Positions 18,645 through 27,775 are shown, counted from the first letter of the stretch. The stretch: 64,000 nucleotides of DNA from an uncultured Lachnospiraceae bacterium (GCA_947643615.1 CANRWO010000002.1:1-64000); one strand, 5' to 3'. A program made the numbers and translations. The notes: generated by a model from the sequence alone, not told the origin.

Positions 18645-18880
18645 TAGTATAAAGGCTAACTTAAACAGACGGAAATCACCCATTCACCCGAGACCGTTCC
18701 CGCACCTGCGGTGTCCCTTAAGAATCCGGCGGGAATCCTGAAATACATGGGTTCAGAATCCGGGCAAAGCATATAAGGTGAAAAACATATGGAGAAGAGA
18801 ATGAAGTGATTAAGTAATTAAGAAAAAATAAGATGCAAATATAAACCATATTATCAAGTGTAAGAGGAAACAAAAAGCTT

Positions 18881-19864
18881 ATGGCAAAACCAAAGAGTAC
18901 CGTAACAGAATACAGGAGCTATTACCTGCCCATACATTTTCCGGTGCTGCTGTTATCCGGCGATTACTGGAAAATATCCGATATTCCCAGCGGCAGGCTC
19001 CATTTCCATAACTGCCTGGAAATAGGCATTTGCCATTCCCACAGCGGATACATTGAGATCTTCGGCGAGCAGATCCTTTTTCAGGCAGGGGATGTGACCG
19101 TGATCCCTAAGAATGTCCCCCACACCACCTATAGCATGCCGGGGACAGAGAGCCACTGGTCCTATATCTATCTGGATCCCAAAGAGCTTTTCCGGAATAT
19201 GCTGCCTGCCACATGGAAAAACTATGACCTGACAGGATATTCGCCCAACAACTTTTCTCCCATTCTGCACCGGGAAGAATTCCCCCAGGTGCATTACCTG
19301 GCGGAATCCGTCATCCGGGAACTGGAAGGCCAGAAACCCAGCTTCCACATCAGCGCAAAGGGACTCCTATTGTCTTTGTACATAGAGTTTTACCGTATAC
19401 TGAATCTGGAGAAAAATGGGGGGGGCGCTGCTGAACAGGAAAAAGAGATTCCGCCAAAGGCGGAAAATGATACGGAAAATTTTCTGGTCATTGCCCCTGC
19501 CCTGAATTATATCGAAGAAAACTACATGCAGCAGTTTACTATAGAATATCTTGCAGACCTGTGCCATTGGAGCCCTACCCACTTCCGCAGGGTCTTCCAT
19601 GATATTATGGGAACTTCCCCCCTGGACTTTGTAAACAGCACCCGTATTTCCAAGGCCTGCGACCTACTGCGCAGCACCGAAGAATCGGTGCTGGACATTT
19701 CGGAGACAGTGGGTTTCCACTCTGTTTCCAGCTTCAACCGTTATTTCCTTAAAATTATGCAGATATCGCCCAGGGAGTACCGGAAACAGATCCTGAAATC
19801 CGACAAACGGTCGGAAAACCAATCTATCCTGGAATACGCGGGATGGCTTTACCCGGAAAAGTAG
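18881..19864 (+). CDS. AraC family transcriptional regulator with N-terminal cupin domain
   Basis: A 327-residue DNA-binding protein. The N-terminal half is a cupin-like sensor (RLHFHNCLEIGICHSHSGY, GDVTVIPKNVPHTTY). The C-terminal about 100 residues hold two helix-turn-helix motifs (FTIEYLADLCHWSPTHFRRV and VLDISETVGFHSVSSFNRYF), ending with the ISPREYRKQI signature. It is divergent from the LplB-type operon, which it probably activates when oligosaccharide is present. A CDS of the same strand does not follow; the fused leuA gene converges on it with a 9-bp gap. The ribosome site GAGG is somewhat far (about 13 bp) from the ATG. Confidence 0.92.
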   Translation: MAKPKSTVTEYRSYYLPIHFPVLLLSGDYWKISDIPSGRLHFHNCLEIGICHSHSGYIEIFGEQILFQAGDVTVIPKNVPHTTYSMPGTESHWSYIYLDPKELFRNMLPATWKNYDLTGYSPNNFSPILHREEFPQVHYLAESVIRELEGQKPSFHISAKGLLLSLYIEFYRILNLEKNGGGAAEQEKEIPPKAENDTENFLVIAPALNYIEENYMQQFTIEYLADLCHWSPTHFRRVFHDIMGTSPLDFVNSTRISKACDLLRSTEESVLDISETVGFHSVSSFNRYFLKIMQISPREYRKQILKSDKRSENQSILEYAGWLYPEK

Positions 19865-19873
19865 GTTTTATCC

Positions 19874-21868
19874 CTACTGTCCCTTTCTGTATTGCACGGG
19901 GGTCATCCCATAACCCTTTTTGAAAAGCCGGTTAAAATGCTCCACATTTTCATACCCTACCTCCGCGGCAATTGCCTCCACCGTCTGGTTTGTCTCCTTC
20001 AGCATGGCCCGCGCCCTTTTCATGCGCTCATTCTTCACCACTTCCTGGAAGGTCATTCCTGCCTTTTCTTTGATGTATTTGGACAGGTAGGGTTTGGAAA
20101 GATGGAAAGCCTCGGAAAGAGATTCCAGGGTCACTTCCCGGTAATTTTTCTGGATATGGCTGATGATCTCTACGATCCTTTCCTCCCTGCCTTCTGTGAT
20201 GTGCTGTTCTGCCGCAAGCCTGTTGACAGCGGAAGCCAGCGCCGCCACGGATGCCTTTATAATATCCTCATCCACACCTACCCCCCAGTAGAAATGCCCG
20301 TCCTGGAACAATCCCACATAAGCGGCTGCTTTGGAGCTGGAACCCTTGGAAACGGCATGTTCCTCGTAAACGGAAAGCTGATAGCGGATGCCGAAAAAGG
20401 TCTTCAGGCAATTACTGACCGCATCCAGGCGCCCGTTGCCCTGTCCGCGGATCACCCTGCGCTCTCTGCCCTGTTCCACCGTGACTTCCGCCTGGATCCC
20501 CTTTTCCTGCTTGAAATGGCACTCGGATATGCCGAAAATACTCCGGGGGTTTATATAAGTTTCCCGGAAAATCGAAAAAATCTCCCCGGGAAGCAGTTCC
20601 TGGTGGCGCTTGTCGGAGACCCCTTTGATGAGATACCCTACTTCTTCTTTCATGGCCTCAGGCAAAGCAAAGCCAAACTGCTGTTTTAATACAAATGCCA
20701 CACCGCCCTTTCCGGAGACGCTGTTGATCCGGATCACATCGGATTCGTATTCCCTGCCCACGTCCGCAGGATCTATGGGAAGATAAGGCACATCCCAACG
20801 GCTGCCGCTTTTCCCCTCCTTCAGCCATGTCATGCCCTTGCTGATGGCATCCTGATGGGAACCGGAAAATGCCGTGAATACCAGATCCCCCGCATAAGGA
20901 GTCCTCTCATGGACCTTCATGCCCGTAAAACGCTCATAGGCCTCCCTGACCTTCATAATATGGGAGAAGTCAAGTCCGCTGTCCACACCGTGGCACACCA
21001 TGTTCATGGCCACCGTAACAATATCCACATTGCCGGTGCGCTCACCGTTTCCGAAAAGCGTCCCTTCCACCCTGTCCGCTCCCGCCAGGATACCGAACTC
21101 CGCATCACTGACACCGCAGCCTCTGTCATTGTGGGGATGGACGCTTAAGACCACATTCTCCCTGTAGTTCAAATGCTTGTGCATGTACTCCACCTGACAG
21201 GCAAACACATGGGGCATCGCTACCTGGACTGTGGTGGGCAGATTGATAATAACTTTCCTTCCGGCATCAGGCCTCCATACATCCAATACCGCATTACAGA
21301 CTTCCAGGGCGTAATCCACCTCTGTCTGGGAAAAGCTTTCGGGACTGTATTCAAAAATAAAATTTCCCTCTGTCTCCTCGGCCATTGCCTTCAGCATCTT
21401 TGCACCGTCAACGGCAAGCCGGCGGACCGCATCCTTATCCTTTTTAAACACCTGCTCCCTCTGCTCCACAGAGGTGGAATTATAGAGATGTACCACGGCA
21501 CGGGGCGCTCCTTTGACCGCCTCAAAAGTCTTCTTGATAATATGTTCCCTGGCCTGGGTCAACACCTGGATGGTCACATCCTCGGGAATCATTTTCCTTT
21601 CGATCAGCGCTCTGATAAAATTGTACTCCGTGTCGGAGGAAGCAGGAAACCCCACCTCGATCTCCTTAAATCCGATTTCTACCAAAAGCCGAAAGAATTC
21701 CAGCTTTTCGTCCAGGCTCATGGGATCGACCAGCGCCTGATTTCCATCCCGCAGATCCACACTGCACCATACAGGGGGCCTTTCTATCGTGTCCTTTTGC
21801 ACCCAGTCATAGGTTACCTGGGGAGGCATATGATAAGTTTTTCCGTATTTTTCTCTGATTGCTGCCAT
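19874..21868 (-). CDS. leuA: 2-isopropylmalate synthase with a C-terminal AraC-type DNA-binding domain (fusion)
   Basis: 664 residues in one frame. Residues about 25-330 are the HMGL-like TIM barrel that condenses acetyl-CoA with 2-oxoisovalerate in leucine synthesis. It has the DLRDGNQAL motif and the metal ligands in VLSVHPHNDRGCG, followed by EGTLFGNGERTGN. Residues about 430-550 match the LeuA regulatory (leucine-binding) domain. Residues about 560-664 form a complete AraC/XylS unit: helix-turn-helix one is LESLSEAFHLSKPYLSKYI, helix-turn-helix two is VEAIAAEVGYENVEHFNRLF, and the end is GMTPVQYRKG. Ordinary yeast-type LeuA stops near 560 residues. The start at 21868 (AAGGGG site 7 bp upstream) is preferred over the TTG at 21874. 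A hairpin covers the ribosome site. This suggests a leucine-responsive enzyme-regulator, which is untested. Confidence 0.9.
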   Translation of the reverse strand: MAAIREKYGKTYHMPPQVTYDWVQKDTIERPPVWCSVDLRDGNQALVDPMSLDEKLEFFRLLVEIGFKEIEVGFPASSDTEYNFIRALIERKMIPEDVTIQVLTQAREHIIKKTFEAVKGAPRAVVHLYNSTSVEQREQVFKKDKDAVRRLAVDGAKMLKAMAEETEGNFIFEYSPESFSQTEVDYALEVCNAVLDVWRPDAGRKVIINLPTTVQVAMPHVFACQVEYMHKHLNYRENVVLSVHPHNDRGCGVSDAEFGILAGADRVEGTLFGNGERTGNVDIVTVAMNMVCHGVDSGLDFSHIMKVREAYERFTGMKVHERTPYAGDLVFTAFSGSHQDAISKGMTWLKEGKSGSRWDVPYLPIDPADVGREYESDVIRINSVSGKGGVAFVLKQQFGFALPEAMKEEVGYLIKGVSDKRHQELLPGEIFSIFRETYINPRSIFGISECHFKQEKGIQAEVTVEQGRERRVIRGQGNGRLDAVSNCLKTFFGIRYQLSVYEEHAVSKGSSSKAAAYVGLFQDGHFYWGVGVDEDIIKASVAALASAVNRLAAEQHITEGREERIVEIISHIQKNYREVTLESLSEAFHLSKPYLSKYIKEKAGMTFQEVVKNERMKRARAMLKETNQTVEAIAAEVGYENVEHFNRLFKKGYGMTPVQYRKGQ

Positions 21869-21872
21869 AAAC

Positions 21873-21922
21873 AAACCCCTTTCCGTTATGATTGAATCAT
21901 CTTATCACGAGGAAAGGGGTTT
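21873..21922 (-). promoter_or_regulatory. Hairpin masking the leuA ribosome site
   Basis: Perfect 12-bp arms AAACCCCTTTCC (minus strand 21922-21911) and GGAAAGGGGTTT (21884-21873) are separated by 26 nt. The 3' arm contains the leuA Shine-Dalgarno sequence AAGGGG, and TTTGTTT follows, so the fold could act as a translational block or a weak terminator. No T-box motif is visible upstream. The roughly 150 bp further upstream (21923-22080) are very AT-rich. Confidence 0.6.
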
Positions 21923-22107
21923 CACAATGACTTATATTAATTACTTAATTGATGCATTTTAATTAAACATAAATGTTGATACATCTTATTTTTGTAATTT
22001 TTCATAATTTATTTATTAAATATATTGATTTATTGTATTATATTTTTTGATCTGTTTTATCTGCATCTATCTTGAAAAAATCAAACCGGCCCGCAGGTGA
22101 TCCCTGC

Positions 22108-22461
22108 TTATTTCTGCAGCAATTTCCGCAGTTTTATTTTGACCCTGTCGTTTTCGATTTTGATATCGGCGTTATCTATCATCATGCCCACCAGAAGCAG
22201 CTGGCTGCTCTCCCCCGGGTCGCCGGAACCGGCAAGCTCCCAGTAAAAGTCTTCCAATCCTTCATTTTTAGGTTCGTTAAAATATTTTAACAGGGCGTCT
22301 ACCCTCTCCCGGTACTCTTCCCGGTAATCCGCCTCCATCTCAATATCCGCTCTTTCATGTTCCACATGGATGGATGACCGTACATCCTTTGCCCCGATGG
22401 CAAAGAAAAACATGGTCAGCTCCTCCACTATATTGGCCAGCTTTTTCTCATTATGTGTCAT
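22108..22461 (-). CDS. Conserved-looking soluble protein, function unknown
   Basis: Starting from ATG 22461, with GGAGG 5 bp upstream, the product is 117 residues. It is acidic, with no membrane segment. It begins MTHNEKKLANIVEELTMFFF, contains EHERADIEMEADYREEYRERVDALLKYF, and ends in a Lys-rich tail KVKIKLRKLLQ-like. I recognize no domain. A TTG at 22473 is the only earlier in-frame start and is less likely. It lies downstream of the DUF1576-like membrane gene (65 bp gap) on the same strand, so the two may be cotranscribed. Good ribosome site and codon pattern support a real gene. Confidence 0.7.
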   Translation of the reverse strand: MTHNEKKLANIVEELTMFFFAIGAKDVRSSIHVEHERADIEMEADYREEYRERVDALLKYFNEPKNEGLEDFYWELAGSGDPGESSQLLLVGMMIDNADIKIENDRVKIKLRKLLQK

Positions 22462-22525
22462 TTCATCCTCCAAAAATGTAAAATATTTCTATAAACAGAC
22501 AAGTTTATCCGTAAAACCCCAATCT

Positions 22526-23782
22526 TCAGCGTGAACGCTTCCTGCTCTGATAACGCTTGATAAAGCTCTCCAACGCAGGGATCAGCACCACCGCCACCCA
22601 GCCTGCGCTGAAACCATTGTTATACAGGTTTAACCCACCGTATATCTGGGCGGTACACATGGCAACGGCAGAGTGCAGTATGCCGGCCAAAATACCCGCC
22701 GGTATGCCGAACTGCCCGGCTATGGGGGACAGGCCTATTCCGAAGATGGCTGCCAGCTGGATTCCCGGCGTGGTGGGTTCATAACGGCTCACAAAGGTAA
22801 ACAGCCAGACACCCGCCAGCACCGGAAGATAATTCTTCACATGGGCGCCAAAAGCCGAAAAACCAAATACCATCATAATGGCCCCCACTACCGGCCCCGA
22901 AAAGTCTCCGCCGATCAACAGGATATAGGTGGTACAAAGGCTTCCCATCAATCCCATGTTCATCATGGCAGGCCCTGCGCCGTCCATCAGGATAAAGTCC
23001 GATACGGCACGGCCCGGGCGGCTGAAAATCTTCTTTAATCCGTCCAGTTTACGGTCACTGTACAGAAATCCGGTTATAAACACTGCCAGGAAAAAGAGGT
23101 ATAACCCCACAATCACTCCCACCGGCCTTCCCGTCTCCCACAACAGCACGGTCTCCGTCTGCAGCTCCAGGGATTTCATTACGCACACAATGACAAATGC
23201 AAGGATTCCTGCGGAAAACCCCACATTAAACAGATTATAACCCATGTGCATGGACGTGGTATGGGCGGAAAGCGGCGGCAGGAAAAAACCCACCACAATG
23301 CCCAGGGCCACCGCCATGGCTGCCCGCACAACCAGGGGATAGGGCAGCAGGAAATACAATTCCGTCACAAAAGGAGCCAGGCATGTACCGAAAAGAGCCG
23401 TATATATGTGCCTGCCCAGCCTCACTCCGTGAGTTCGGGAATAAAGCCAGATACCAAATAATATGGGCAGGATATTAAGGGGTGTCTTCCCCCACAATCC
23501 GTATCCGGCATTGATAAACAGCGCCGCCATGGTAGGCCCCGTAAAAGGTATTTTCTCCACCATTACCAAAATTACACCTGTCAGCAGAATAATAGCGGCA
23601 TTAAAAAATGCTGCCCCCATGCCCCCCACCGAAAAGAAATCCGTAATGAGAAGGCTGTGGGACGTCATGATCCTCCACATCCCTTCCGCAATGCCCCCGG
23701 GACTGTCGCACAGGAAAGCCGCCGCCACAAGCACCGCCGCGGCAAAAAAAGTAAGGTTTCTGGTCAGATTTTCTTTTTTCAT
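22526..23782 (-). CDS. DUF1576-like integral membrane protein
   Basis: About 418 residues with ten or more hydrophobic segments. It begins MKKENLTRNLTFFAAAVLVA from the ATG at 23782, which has GGGAGG just upstream; an in-frame Met 11 codons earlier lacks one. The two halves share a pattern: GLWGKTPLNILPILFGIWLY with MHMGYNLFNVGFSAGI, and FGAHVKNYLPVLAGVWLF with AQIYGGLNLYNNGFSAGW. That points to an internal duplication. From memory this matches the DUF1576 family of Firmicute membrane proteins, whose function is unknown. A transporter is plausible but nothing shows a substrate. Confidence 0.75.
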   Translation of the reverse strand: MKKENLTRNLTFFAAAVLVAAAFLCDSPGGIAEGMWRIMTSHSLLITDFFSVGGMGAAFFNAAIILLTGVILVMVEKIPFTGPTMAALFINAGYGLWGKTPLNILPILFGIWLYSRTHGVRLGRHIYTALFGTCLAPFVTELYFLLPYPLVVRAAMAVALGIVVGFFLPPLSAHTTSMHMGYNLFNVGFSAGILAFVIVCVMKSLELQTETVLLWETGRPVGVIVGLYLFFLAVFITGFLYSDRKLDGLKKIFSRPGRAVSDFILMDGAGPAMMNMGLMGSLCTTYILLIGGDFSGPVVGAIMMVFGFSAFGAHVKNYLPVLAGVWLFTFVSRYEPTTPGIQLAAIFGIGLSPIAGQFGIPAGILAGILHSAVAMCTAQIYGGLNLYNNGFSAGWVAVVLIPALESFIKRYQSRKRSR

Positions 23783-23844
23783 TATCCTCCCTTCGAAAAA
23801 CAGTTTGCTGAACACGGCCCGGCAGCCGAACCGAAATTTTATCT

Positions 23845-23931
23845 GTTACAGTTCACACGTCAGTCGTGCCCAGATAAATTTATGCTTGCATAAGCAGTTA
23901 TCCGGGTACGAACGGACGTGTGAACTGTAAC
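23845..23931. repeat. Palindromic repeat element, copy 1
   Basis: This 87-bp element has terminal inverted repeats GTTACAGTTCACACGTC / GACGTGTGAACTGTAAC and can fold into one long hairpin around CTTATGCAAGCATAA-type central sequence. A related copy lies in inverted orientation at 60531-60624. It is non-coding and resembles a MITE or REP-type element. Confidence 0.75.
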
Positions 23932-23971
23932 TTTTATTTTACCATGAAGCGTCCAAACTGAAAAGGAAATC

Positions 23972-24000
23972 TTGCATTTTACAGCAAAAAAGCGTATTAT
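23972..24000 (+). promoter_or_regulatory. Promoter of the OFA-family transporter gene
   Basis: TTGCAT at 23972-23977, a 17-bp spacer and TATTAT at 23995-24000, leaving a leader of about 138 nt before the start codon at 24145. Confidence 0.55.
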
Positions 24001-24144
24001 GTTTTTGATAATGTTACCCTTCAGCCGCCTCTTATAAATTGCCGGAATATACAGGCCATTGGGCAGCCATACATATGGCCGGCAGTTTGTTTTTGCGCAA
24101 CTGGCCGGTAACAGCCAAATACATCAGAAATGAGGGAATATGTT

Positions 24145-25455
24145 ATGAAAGTACAAAACAAATGGATCCGTGCGGCCATCCCCGCACTGCTCCTGCACTG
24201 CAGTATCGGTACGGTTTACTGCTGGTCAATTTTCAGCCAGGAGATTGCCGAATACATCGGTTTCTCCAAGAGCGCCACGGAGTGGGCATTCAGCTTTGCC
24301 ATCTTCTTCCTTGGCATGTCCGCCGCTTTTCTGGGAAACGTGGTGGAAAAGGACATCCACCGTTCTTCCCTGATCGCGTCCATCTGCTTTGCCGCAGGCA
24401 TGGCAGGCTCCGGATTCTTTATCTGGTACGGCGGCACCCATAAAGGCAATATCCTGTCGCTGATCGGAATTTATGTCTGCTATGGTTTTATCATGGGCAT
24501 CGGCCTGGGAACCGGCTATCTCTCCCCTGTGAAGACCCTGATGCTCTGGTTCCAGGACCGCAAAGGCCTGGCCACGGGTCTTGCGGTTGCAGGTTTCGGC
24601 GCAGCTAAAGCCATTGCAAGCCCTATCATGCAGGCTTTGCTGGATTCCCTGGGAGATGACGGCATCTACAAGATGTTCCTGATCCTGGCCTGCGTATACT
24701 TTGTGATGATGTTCGTAGGCCATCTGCTTCTGGCCAAGCCGGAGGGATGGCATGAGCCTGCTTCCCAGGAAAAGGGTGCAAGGCCCATAGATGTCATCAA
24801 GACCAAACCCGTTGTTTTCATCGGTATCTGGCTGATGTTCTATATCAATATTACCTGTGGCCTGGCCCTGATCTCCCAGGAAAAAATGATCATCAAGTGT
24901 ATCGGCCTGGCAGGCATGGCAGGTGTCCTGGCTTCCGTCACCGCTGTCTTTAACGCAGGCGGGCGTCTCGGTTTCTCCGCATGGGCAGATACCATGAAGG
25001 ATAGAAACACGGTTTATAAGATCATGATCATTCTTTCCATTGTAGCTACGGGATTGGTCATTGCAACACAGGGCATTACAAAAATGGGACAGCCTACCCT
25101 GCTGATGGTTCTGGTATTGATCCTGCTGTTTGTGGTAAATGCAGGATACGGCGGCGGCTTCAGTAATGTACCTACGCTGCTGTCCGACCATTACGGCATG
25201 CAAAATATCAGCGCCATTCACGGCATCACCCTTTCCGCATGGGCTTTCGCAGGCCTTACCGGCAACCAGCTGGCTACCTTTATCGTAAACCATGTGGGTT
25301 CACCCATCGATATCAGCGACGGCCATGGCGGAACGATCTCCGTAAATCCTACCGGCTATCAGGCCGTATTGTACCTTACCATCTGTCTGTACGCCATAGC
25401 GCTTGCCTGCAGCTTCTTCCTGGTAGGGAGCGGTAAGAAGAAAGCGAAGGGTTAA
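24145..25455 (+). CDS. OFA-family MFS transporter (oxalate/formate antiporter-like)
   Basis: About 436 residues with twelve membrane helices. The first helix carries LLHCSIGTVYCWSIFSQEI, typical of the OFA (oxalate/formate antiporter) family of the major facilitator superfamily. The loop between helices 4 and 5 contains the LMLWFQDRKGLATGLAVAGFG segment. The C-terminal half has GRLGFSAWADTMKDRNTVYK. Family members carry small carboxylates, but the substrate cannot be told here. The ATG at 24145 is preferred over 24130, because GAGGGA lies 8 bp upstream. It stands alone, with its own promoter and terminator. Confidence 0.88.
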   Translation: MKVQNKWIRAAIPALLLHCSIGTVYCWSIFSQEIAEYIGFSKSATEWAFSFAIFFLGMSAAFLGNVVEKDIHRSSLIASICFAAGMAGSGFFIWYGGTHKGNILSLIGIYVCYGFIMGIGLGTGYLSPVKTLMLWFQDRKGLATGLAVAGFGAAKAIASPIMQALLDSLGDDGIYKMFLILACVYFVMMFVGHLLLAKPEGWHEPASQEKGARPIDVIKTKPVVFIGIWLMFYINITCGLALISQEKMIIKCIGLAGMAGVLASVTAVFNAGGRLGFSAWADTMKDRNTVYKIMIILSIVATGLVIATQGITKMGQPTLLMVLVLILLFVVNAGYGGGFSNVPTLLSDHYGMQNISAIHGITLSAWAFAGLTGNQLATFIVNHVGSPIDISDGHGGTISVNPTGYQAVLYLTICLYAIALACSFFLVGSGKKKAKG

Positions 25456-25486
25456 ATAGGGGTTGTAGTTTTATAAAGCATTCATA

Positions 25487-25522
25487 AGCGCCTGTACACG
25501 AAGCAATTTGTGTACAGGCGCT
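25487..25522 (+). terminator. Intrinsic terminator after the OFA transporter gene
   Basis: A perfect 13-bp stem AGCGCCTGTACAC / GTGTACAGGCGCT is followed by ATCCATTTAAAT. It probably serves the plus-strand gene and may also act on the converging Mrp operon. Confidence 0.7.
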
Positions 25523-25602
25523 ATCCATTTAAATAACCTTTCCTTTCTGTGAATGATCAGCCTTCCGGAGCAAATCCCAGACCCATCACAATCCCCTTCC
25601 GG

Positions 25603-27738
25603 CTAAAACCAGATAATATAAACCAGCGTCAGCGCCAGGCCCACACAGAACATCAGCAGCCCAAAAGACAGGCTTCGCTGGATAATGCGGTTATTTTCCT
25701 GAAGCTCCGCATTCCATGCGGCAACGATATGGATATAATCTTTCTTCGCCGGATCCTTTCTCCGCCAGGTATGGTTGCCCAAACACTGAAAACCGTTCAT
25801 TACCCTGCCCAGGGCCAGGGTCAATCCGTTCCCCTCCGGCAGTTCATGGGGCAGGGGACTGTCCCTGTAAAGAGTCTTGCGCAAGATTACCACCATCGTG
25901 TCCGTAAAACTGTCCAATCCTCTGCAGAGCACCCCAAAGGCCACAGGCAGAATATTTAATAGCAGCGGCCTGTACAACAGCTCTTCCAGATCCAGCCATT
26001 TGGGCCACAGATTGACATACTCTGACACACCTTCCCCGCTTTTCCGGATCAATACCTTTCTGACAAAGAACGCATAAACCGCCCCGCCTATGGCAATGGA
26101 TATCAGCGCCCCGCCTAAATTGCCAAGGCTGAAATACCGGACAGCATGCCCGGAACCTCCCAACACCGCTGCACCATGGGCCAGGCTTTCTCTGTCCGGA
26201 AAGAGGTTCATAAAACCTTCCGCCAAACCCGCCGCCCTGTCCATGGTCACATGAGGGGCCGCTCCCCAGAGAAAGAGCAGGAGGGCGCTCCCTCCCAGGG
26301 CAAAAACGGAACCCCCGCCCATATATTTCTTTCTCCTATCGTATTCTTCCTGCAGTCCCGCATCCTCATTTTTTTCCATGAATATGGCTACATACAGCTT
26401 TAGCATATATGCCACGGTAATTCCGCCGGAAATCAGGAACAGCCATTCCACGGTCTTCATGGCGGTCCCTCCGCCGTATTCCACAATGGCCTCATGCAGC
26501 AATGTCTTGCTGACGTATCCCCCAAACAATGGAATGCCCCCAATGGCCAACGCCCCGGTCAGGAACATCAGCTTCATAAATGGTTTCTTTCTGCCAAACC
26601 CCCGGATCCTGTTTAGGTCCAGATTATGGGTATTTATATAAATTGCGCCTGCAGCCAGGAACAGTACAAGCTTTATCAGAGAATGGTTCACCATATGAAG
26701 GACGGTACCGTGCACAGCCAACCCGTTCTCCTCCCCCAGCATGCCCTGCATACCGATGCCCACTAATATGAAACCCACCTGAGACATGGAAGAACAGGCC
26801 AGGGTTCTTTTCAGATCTATGGAAAATACTGCCAGCAGGGCACCCCCCAGCATTGTCACTACACCTATGGCCAGGATCAGCCTTCCCCAGGTTCCGTCCT
26901 GCAGGAACAGGTCACAGCTTAAGACCAGGATGCCGTAAATACCTGTTTTCGTCAAAATGCCCGACAACAGCGCGGAAGCCGGCGCCGGCGCCACAGGATG
27001 GGCCTTGGGCAGCCAGATATGCAAAGGGAATGCCCCTGCTTTAGCGCCAAAGCCAAACAGCATACAACCACCCGCCGCATATAAGACCCCACGGTTTCCA
27101 ACGCCTGCTGCCGCAGCGTGCAGTTCGCCAATAACCAACGTCCCCAGATGGTGATACAGCAGGAAAATTCCCATAAGCATTACCAGTCCCCCCGTTACCG
27201 CCACCGCCAGATAAGTGGCCGCCGCTCTCAGAGAAGGCCTGTTTTCCTCCTGTGCCACCCAGACATAGGAGGTAAAAGACATCAGTTCAAAAAACAGAAA
27301 GGTGGTATACAGATCTGCGGACAGGAATACCCCCATAGTCGCACCCAGGGTCCACAGCAAAAACAGATAAAACCTGTTGACATGATCATGGCGCTTAAAA
27401 TATTCCCCCGAAAAAACGGCAGCCATCAGCCACATAAACGCCGCCACACAGCCGTAAACCAACCGGAAGCCATCCATACAGAAATGCAATCCAAATCCGC
27501 AGATTTCGGGAAGCACACAGGAAAACAACGGTTCCCGGAAAGCCAATGGCACACCGGGCTCCAAACACATCATCTCCCATTGCCTGCCAAACGCCCAGGC
27601 CAAATACAGGACTCCCGCAAATTCTACCCCAACGGCCCCCACAGCCGCCACATGACATTTCTTTCCGCAAAAATATGCCCCAAGGCCCGTTGCAAAAGGA
27701 AAAAATACCAGAAAAGCCAACATTCCTTCAACTATCAT
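25603..27738 (-). CDS. Antiporter-like membrane subunit (NuoL/HyfB type) of the Mrp/Mbh-like complex
   Basis: A 711-residue membrane protein with about fourteen helices plus a C-terminal extension of about 200 residues that ends in another helix. Conserved family features include the helix-5 Glu in FLFFELMSFTSYVWV, the helix-7 Lys in GFGAKAGAFPLHIWLP, and KAHPVAPAPASALLSG followed by a Lys in GILTKTGIYGIL. These residues carry protons in complex I and Mrp relatives. It is the last gene of the ten-gene operon, 37 bp after the preceding subunit. It is the longest of the four antiporter-like subunits and the best match to an MrpA/NuoL N-terminal part, but it lacks the DUF4040/MbhE tail, which is encoded separately upstream. 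Confidence 0.85.
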   Translation of the reverse strand: MIVEGMLAFLVFFPFATGLGAYFCGKKCHVAAVGAVGVEFAGVLYLAWAFGRQWEMMCLEPGVPLAFREPLFSCVLPEICGFGLHFCMDGFRLVYGCVAAFMWLMAAVFSGEYFKRHDHVNRFYLFLLWTLGATMGVFLSADLYTTFLFFELMSFTSYVWVAQEENRPSLRAAATYLAVAVTGGLVMLMGIFLLYHHLGTLVIGELHAAAAGVGNRGVLYAAGGCMLFGFGAKAGAFPLHIWLPKAHPVAPAPASALLSGILTKTGIYGILVLSCDLFLQDGTWGRLILAIGVVTMLGGALLAVFSIDLKRTLACSSMSQVGFILVGIGMQGMLGEENGLAVHGTVLHMVNHSLIKLVLFLAAGAIYINTHNLDLNRIRGFGRKKPFMKLMFLTGALAIGGIPLFGGYVSKTLLHEAIVEYGGGTAMKTVEWLFLISGGITVAYMLKLYVAIFMEKNEDAGLQEEYDRRKKYMGGGSVFALGGSALLLFLWGAAPHVTMDRAAGLAEGFMNLFPDRESLAHGAAVLGGSGHAVRYFSLGNLGGALISIAIGGAVYAFFVRKVLIRKSGEGVSEYVNLWPKWLDLEELLYRPLLLNILPVAFGVLCRGLDSFTDTMVVILRKTLYRDSPLPHELPEGNGLTLALGRVMNGFQCLGNHTWRRKDPAKKDYIHIVAAWNAELQENNRIIQRSLSFGLLMFCVGLALTLVYIIWF

Positions 27739-27775
27739 ATGAATCCCCCATGCCGCCCCTGCGGCTCAAATAAAA

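Larger units (their letters stand above)
18302..18880. other. Divergent control region between transporter operon and araC-type gene
   Basis: This 579-bp stretch has no convincing gene. It carries a perfect 12-bp palindrome GTAAGTACTTAC (18592-18603), a promoter for the plus-strand regulator (18616-18644) and a long, roughly 230-nt leader before the regulator start. Low GC from about 18360 to 18660 suits promoters in both directions. The minus-strand promoter could not be fixed; a TTGCTT/TATGAT pair with a 19-bp spacer is one option. Confidence 0.6.

Noticed and set aside
21875-22107. T-box leader upstream of leuA
   Set aside because: The conserved T-box bulge sequence and an anti-terminator pair were not found; only the short hairpin over the ribosome site is present.
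24226-25293. 355-residue open frame on the minus strand
   Set aside because: Antisense to the OFA transporter; His/Gln/Asp-rich composition is typical of a reversed membrane-protein gene.
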